This document shows, in pieces, positions 60,383-64,000 of a stretch of DNA of 64,000 nucleotides. The translations under genes were made by a program, and so were the position numbers. The notes under the pieces are model-generated. The model searched no databases. It was given only the letters and a program-made list of their open reading frames with translations, and was not told the origin of the DNA. This DNA comes from Kineosporia mesophila (GTDB lineage: Bacteria; Actinomycetota; Actinomycetes; Actinomycetales; Kineosporiaceae), in contig NZ_JAJOMA010000013.1 of NCBI RefSeq assembly GCF_021129235.1, positions 159,557-223,556 on the forward strand, given 5' to 3'. How positions within the stretch are numbered: position 1 is the stretch's first letter; each line of letters starts with the position of its first letter.

Positions 60383-61585
60383 ATGGGGCGTCTGCAGAGC
60401 ACCGAGGGCCTGACCGATGACCAGAAGGAGATTCTGAAGGCGGTCCGGGTCTTCGTGGACGAGCAGATCCTCCCGGTCGCCACCGGGCTGGAGCACCGCG
60501 ACGAGTACCCGGTGAAGATCGTCGAGGGCATGAAGGAGATGGGGATCTTCGGCCTGATGATTCCCGAGGAGTACGGCGGCCTGGGCGAGTCGCTGCTCAC
60601 CTACGCCCTGGTCGTGGAGGAGATCTCGCGCGGCTGGATGAGCGTCTCCGGCATCGTCAACACTCACTTCATCGTCGCCTGGATGCTGATCCAGCACGGC
60701 ACGCCGGAACAGAAGCGGCGCTACCTGCCACGGATGGCGACGGGGGACCTGCGGGGGGCCTTCTCGATGTCGGAGCCGCACTGCGGGTCGGACGTCGCGG
60801 CGATCCGGACCCGGGCCGTGGCCCGGGCGGGCGGGGGCTGGGCGATCACCGGCCAGAAGATGTGGCTCACCAACGGCGGCTCCTCGAGCCTCGTGGCCGT
60901 GCTCACCAGGACCGACACCGGTGCGTCCTCGGTCTACCGGAACATGACGACCTTTCTGGTGGAGAAGGAGCCCGGTTTCGGTGAGGTGGCGCCCGGTCTC
61001 ACGGTGCCGGGCAAGATCGAGAAGATGGGGTACAAGGGCGTCGACACCACCGAGCTGGTCTTCGACGAGTACCTGATCGAGGACGCGTGTGTGCTCGGTG
61101 GGGAGCCCGGGCGCGGCTTCTACCAGATGATGGACGGTGTCGAGGTGGGCCGGGTCAACGTCGCTGCGCGAGCCTGTGGCGTGGCCCTGCGCGCGTTCCA
61201 GATCGGGATCGAGTACGCCCAGATGCGCGAGACTTTCGGTAAGAAGATCGCCGAGCACCAGGCCGTGCAGTTCCGGCTGGCCGAGATGGCCGTGAAGGTC
61301 GAGGCGGCGCACCAGATGATGGTGAAGGCGGCCCGGGTGAAGGATTCCGGGGCCCGCAACGACCTCGAGGCCGGGATGGCCAAGTACCTGGCCAGTGAGT
61401 ACTGCTCGCAGGTGGTGGAGGACTCGTTCCGCATCCACGGCGGTTACGGGTACTCGAAGGAGTACGAGATCGAGAGGCTGTACCGCGAGGCCCCGATGTT
61501 ACTGATCGGTGAGGGAACGGCCGACATCCAGCGCATGATCATCGGGCGTCGTCTGCTGGAGGAATACGGCTCCAAATCCTCATGA
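60383..61585 (+). CDS. Acyl-CoA dehydrogenase
   Basis: This 400-aa flavoenzyme starts at ATG 60383. It has 'GIFGLMIPEEYGGLG' near 55, the substrate/FAD motifs 'AFSMSEPHCGSDVAAIRT' near 128 and 'WAITGQKMWLTNGG' near 154, 'ARACGVALRAFQIGIEYAQM' near 260, and the catalytic Glu in 'LLIGEGTADIQRMIIGR' near 377. It oxidises an acyl-CoA to the 2-enoyl-CoA, passing electrons to ETF. The chain-length class is not readable from sequence. The malyl-CoA lyase-like genes 5 kb away may hint at organic-acid or branched-chain catabolism, but there is no operon link. Confidence 0.93.
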   Translation: MGRLQSTEGLTDDQKEILKAVRVFVDEQILPVATGLEHRDEYPVKIVEGMKEMGIFGLMIPEEYGGLGESLLTYALVVEEISRGWMSVSGIVNTHFIVAWMLIQHGTPEQKRRYLPRMATGDLRGAFSMSEPHCGSDVAAIRTRAVARAGGGWAITGQKMWLTNGGSSSLVAVLTRTDTGASSVYRNMTTFLVEKEPGFGEVAPGLTVPGKIEKMGYKGVDTTELVFDEYLIEDACVLGGEPGRGFYQMMDGVEVGRVNVAARACGVALRAFQIGIEYAQMRETFGKKIAEHQAVQFRLAEMAVKVEAAHQMMVKAARVKDSGARNDLEAGMAKYLASEYCSQVVEDSFRIHGGYGYSKEYEIERLYREAPMLLIGEGTADIQRMIIGRRLLEEYGSKSS

Positions 61586-61661
61586 TCGTGTGAAGATTCG
61601 GCGGTCCGGGGGAGTGCCGTCTCGACCTGCGACGCCCGGCCCACCGACCTACCGTGAGTGC

Positions 61662-62291
61662 ATGGCTACTGCGACTTCTTCCACGAACAGCAAGGAACAG
61701 CTCTCGACCACCCAGGTCAGCCCGAACACGCCGGACGCCTTCGAGGGCACCCCGACGTTCACGGTGCCCGGGCTGACGCTCGACGAGGGTTCCGCGACCG
61801 CCGCCGTGCTGCAGAAGATCCTGAACACCTACAACGACCTGCACCTCACGCTGAAGCACGTGCACTGGAACGTGGTCGGCCCGAACTTCATCTCGGTCCA
61901 CCAGATGATCGACCCGCAGGTCGACGCCGTGCGGGGTTACGCCGACGACGTCGCCGAGCGCATCGCCACGCTGGGCAGCTCGCCGCAGGGCACTCCGGGT
62001 GCCCTCGTCGAGCAGCGTGACTGGGACGACTACTCGATCGGCCGCGCCGGTGCGATCGAGCACCTGGCTGCCCTCGACGCCGTGTACATCGGTGTGATCA
62101 CCAGCATCCGCAAGGCGGCTGAAGACACCGAGGAGCTCGACGACGTCACCAACGACCTGCTGATCGGGCACCTGCACGAGATCGAGCAGTTCCACTGGTT
62201 CGTGCGGGCGCACCTGGAGAACGCCGGCGGCCAGCTGAGCACCCAGGGCGCGAAGACCGAGAAGGGTTCCGCGAAGGCCGCCACCTCCTGA
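61662..62291 (+). CDS. dps: Dps-family DNA-protecting ferritin-like protein
   Basis: This 209-aa protein starts at ATG 61662. The four-helix ferritin-like core carries the inter-subunit ferroxidase ligands in 'LKHVHWNVVGPNFISVHQMI' and 'DPQVDAVRGYADDVAERIAT', near residues 62-100. The N-terminal 40 residues and the Lys-rich C-terminal tail ('GAKTEKGSAKAATS') are extensions that may bind DNA, as in mycobacterial Dps. It sequesters iron and consumes peroxide, shielding DNA in stress or stationary phase. It lies between acyl-CoA dehydrogenase and a general-stress protein gene. Confidence 0.94.
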   Translation: MATATSSTNSKEQLSTTQVSPNTPDAFEGTPTFTVPGLTLDEGSATAAVLQKILNTYNDLHLTLKHVHWNVVGPNFISVHQMIDPQVDAVRGYADDVAERIATLGSSPQGTPGALVEQRDWDDYSIGRAGAIEHLAALDAVYIGVITSIRKAAEDTEELDDVTNDLLIGHLHEIEQFHWFVRAHLENAGGQLSTQGAKTEKGSAKAATS

Positions 62292-62423
62292 AGTTCAGCT
62301 CTCGGCGATGGCGGAAACTCCCGCGGTGATCCCGTACGTTCAACGCTGAGAGTCACCTGAACAGATTCCGGCAGTCCCTCGGCGCGGATGCGCCGGGGGC
62401 CCGGGATCAGGGAGAATGATCCT

Positions 62424-63368
62424 ATGTCGAACCTCAGCCCGCTCCGGGCCCAGTCCCAGCCGGGCCTGCCCACACCGCCGCGTGGCGACACCATCGCTCA
62501 GTACGCCACCTACGCCGAGGCCCAGCGTGCGGTCGACTACCTCTCCGACAACCACTTTCCCGTGCAGGCCGTCACCATTGTCGGGGTCGACCTGCAGATG
62601 GTCGAGCGGGTCACGGGTCGTCTGACCTACTCCCGCGTGGCCGTGGCCGGTCTATTCTCGGGCGCCTGGTTCGGCCTCTTTGTCGGCCTGCTGATCTTGC
62701 TCTTCGGTACTGCCGAGGGCGCCAGCCTCTTCGCGGCCATGCTGATCGGTGCGGCTTTCGGTGGGCTGTTCGGGCTCATTTCCTACGCCTTCACCGGTGG
62801 ACGGCGTGACTTCACCAGCACCAGCCAGATCGTCGCCGGCGAGTACCGTGTGCTCTGCCTCACCGAGCAGGCCGGTCCCGCCCGCCAGCTGCTGAACAAG
62901 CTGGCCGATGAGGGCGGCCCGCGCAGCCAGCCCGCGCGCCCCGTCACGAACGTGCCTCCGGCCCCCCAGTCGTACCCGCAGTCCTACCCCCAGCAGCCGC
63001 CGTACCCCCAGCAGCCGCCGCAGGGCCAGCCGTGGGGTCAGCCCTGGGGCCAGCCGCCGGTGAGCCCGCCGCCGCAGCCGGGTCAGCCGGGTCAGTACGG
63101 CCAGCCTGGGCAGTTCGGCCAACCGGGTCAGCCTGGGCAGTACGGTCAGCCGGCTCCGCAGGAGCAGCCTCCGCCGCCGGTCAGTGGTCCGACCTACAGC
63201 GAGATGATCGACCGCAAGAAAGCCGAAGAGCGTGAGGCCGCCGAGCGCGAAGCGGCCGAGAAGCACCGCCGCCAGCAGACTGAGCGTGAGGCTACCGAGC
63301 AGCACGCGACCCAGGAACAGCCGCAGGCCACCCAGCCCCAGCCGATCCAGCACGACCCGGAGCAGTAG
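62424..63368 (+). CDS. GSP17M-type general stress protein with two membrane spans and Pro/Gln-rich tail
   Basis: This 314-aa protein starts at ATG 62424. Residues 22-70 form the general stress protein 17M-like domain ('IAQYATYAEAQRAVDYLSDN', 'VTIVGVDLQMVERVTGRLT'). Two membrane spans follow near 75-125, with the 'LFAAMLIGAAFGGLFGLISY' glycine-zipper-like helix. Then comes a QPGQYG-like repetitive tail (about 175-260) and a charged coiled end ('EEREAAEREAAEKHRRQQTE'). The function is unknown; neighbours such as dps suggest a stress role. A hairpin terminator follows 17 bp after the stop. Confidence 0.82.
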   Translation: MSNLSPLRAQSQPGLPTPPRGDTIAQYATYAEAQRAVDYLSDNHFPVQAVTIVGVDLQMVERVTGRLTYSRVAVAGLFSGAWFGLFVGLLILLFGTAEGASLFAAMLIGAAFGGLFGLISYAFTGGRRDFTSTSQIVAGEYRVLCLTEQAGPARQLLNKLADEGGPRSQPARPVTNVPPAPQSYPQSYPQQPPYPQQPPQGQPWGQPWGQPPVSPPPQPGQPGQYGQPGQFGQPGQPGQYGQPAPQEQPPPPVSGPTYSEMIDRKKAEEREAAEREAAEKHRRQQTEREATEQHATQEQPQATQPQPIQHDPEQ

Positions 63369-63385
63369 GCAGTAGTTTTCGGCCC

Positions 63386-63419
63386 GTGGGGGCGCTTCCG
63401 ATCCAGGAGGCGTCCCCAC
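63386..63419 (+). terminator. Terminator of the GSP17M-like gene
   Basis: The 14-nt arms (63386-63399 and 63406-63419) pair throughout, with two G-U pairs and a 6-nt loop, followed about 6 nt later by TTTT. Confidence 0.75.
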
Positions 63420-63477
63420 TCGGCGTTTTGGCGGCTACGAGGACGGTGTTCGGGTGCGGGCGGGAACGGCGTACGGG

Positions 63478-63770
63478 TGCGGAGTGAAGGTACGGAGCGC
63501 GGGGCGCGGAGTGAAGGTACGGAGCGCGGGGCGCGGAGTGAAGGTGCGCAGCGCGGGGCGCGGAGTGAAGGTGCGCAGCGCGGGGCGCGGAGTGAAGGTG
63601 CGCAGCGCGGGGTGCGAAGTGAAGGTACGGAGCGCGGGGCGCGAAGTGAAGGTGCGCAGCGCGGGGCGAAGGTGCGGGGCGCGCGGAGTGAAGGTGCGGA
63701 GCGCGGGGCGAAGGTGCGGGGCGCGCGGAGTGAAGGTACGGAGCGCGGAGTGAAGGTGCGGTGTGCGGGG
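63478..63770. repeat. 27-bp tandem repeat array (minisatellite)
   Basis: The unit CGCGGAGTGAAGGTACGGAG plus CGCGGGG is repeated about seven times from 63478, varying mainly as TACGGAG/TGCGCAG. It then changes into a longer unit of about 45 bp (two copies, about 63660-63750) that contains a shortened 'CGAAGGTGCGGGGCG' part. It is almost purely purine-rich G/A on the plus strand. Confidence 0.9.
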
Positions 63771-63920
63771 GTAGCGCGCGGCCGGTGCACCGTGACCCCG
63801 CCCACCTTTCCGTGATCACGAAGGGGTTTTGAGGGGCGTCTCGGTGCGGGCATGGGTGGCCGGCGTCTTCTTTCTGTGGTCAGGCCAATCCCCAGCCTTG
63901 GCCGGGAGGTGCTTCCATTG

Positions 63921-63987
63921 CTCGGCGTTCTGGAGCTCGGCCATTCGCAGTTCTAGAACTCTGGGGAGGTTTTGCATGATCACGAAC
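63921..63987. repeat. Dispersed palindromic repeat, copy 5 (long type, left arm decayed)
   Basis: The right arm 63949-63987 is intact (AGTTCTAGAACTCTGGGGAG, then GTTTTGCATGATCACGAAC). The left arm survives only as a degraded inner part at 63921-63938, matching 15 of 18 positions of copy 1. Confidence 0.8.
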
Positions 63988-64000
63988 GGTTTTCGGGGGG

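Larger units (their letters stand above)
63420..64000. other. Non-coding region with minisatellite and decayed palindromic repeat
   Basis: No gene is supported in these 581 bp. Long frames on both strands exist only because the 27-bp repeat unit is a multiple of three. A 10-bp piece of the dispersed palindrome (CGTGATCACG) lies at 63811-63820 and a fuller copy at about 63921-63987. Confidence 0.6.

Noticed and set aside
63194..63853. Repetitive 219-codon frame (Ala-Pro-Arg-Ser repeats) over the minisatellite
   Set aside because: The 27-bp unit keeps every frame open. The frame runs into the 3' end of the GSP17M-like gene and has no ribosome site.
63811..63948. Insertion splitting palindromic copy 5 between 63820 and 63949
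   Set aside because: The 10-bp piece at 63811 is too short to be sure, and a degraded left arm is better placed at 63921-63938, so no insertion is needed.
14214..63987. The palindromic family as a CRISPR array
   Set aside because: Copies are kilobases apart, each is an inverted pair, and there are no regular spacers or cas genes.
1..64000. tRNA or rRNA genes
   Set aside because: No cloverleaf with a recognisable T-arm and no conserved rRNA segments were noticed on either strand by eye; a tRNAscan-type search was not possible.

Overview
The window is a gene-dense chromosomal segment of a high-GC Actinomycetota bacterium. The evidence is strong GC bias at third codon positions, many GTG starts, ATGA/GTGA gene overlaps, a mycothiol gene (mshB), glucosyl-3-phosphoglycerate synthase (gpgS), DUF3117 and a sigE-rseA-htrA-tatB module. 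From recalled gene orders, much of it follows the mycobacterial segment from typA/lpqW through mshB, fdxC, dapC, dapD, dapE, LOG, folP2, gpgS, tag and DUF3117 to sigE, htrA, tatB and mrp. Lineage-specific genes interrupt that backbone, so this is a distant actinomycete rather than a Mycobacterium. No rRNA, tRNA, CRISPR, prophage or intact insertion sequence was seen.

Layout. 1-11.2 kb: the end of a solute-binding lipoprotein gene, a pterin dehydratase/VOC fusion, a Nudix hydrolase, typA, and a complete five-gene peptide ABC transporter operon with a double stem-loop after the binding-protein gene. 11.2-20.7 kb: mshB, an FtsH-like AAA/M41 protease, a flavin reductase, and a divergent pair made of a single-domain response regulator and a 1310-aa hybrid kinase, then a GNAT acetyltransferase. 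20.8-27.5 kb: ferredoxin-dapC, gltA, a lysozyme-like membrane protein and divergent dapD/dapE (succinylase branch of lysine/diaminopimelate synthesis). 28-32 kb: a 1288-aa diguanylate cyclase with a very long charged coiled coil. 32-39.6 kb: two LOG proteins, folP2-like, gpgS, a DivIVA-domain protein, SRPBCC, tag, DUF3117 and pepA. 39.7-47.2 kb: a hypothetical protein, an O-methyltransferase, sigE-rseA-htrA-tatB (envelope stress and export) and mrp. 47.4-52.6 kb: a GAF protein, a PilB-like ATPase with extra zinc ribbons, DUF1003 and MgtE_N-CBS proteins. 52.7-57 kb: an EamA transporter, two CitE/malyl-CoA-lyase-like genes and small hypotheticals. 57-60.1 kb: a sulfite reductase-zinc ribbon-cysH operon behind a 28-codon Cys-ending leader peptide. 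60.4-64 kb: acyl-CoA dehydrogenase, Dps, a GSP17M-like stress protein, then a 27-bp minisatellite.

The most unusual feature is a family of long palindromes (14214, 27895, 45936, 53638 and about 63921) sharing the arm CGTGATCATGCAAAACCTCC. All lie at gene 3' ends or between genes. One copy supplies the last 12 codons and the stop codons of two convergent genes, in the same frame on both strands. Other points of interest are the cysteine leader/attenuator, the SigE-type promoter before sigE, the peptide-operon stem-loops and the tandem-repeat coiled coil of the diguanylate cyclase.
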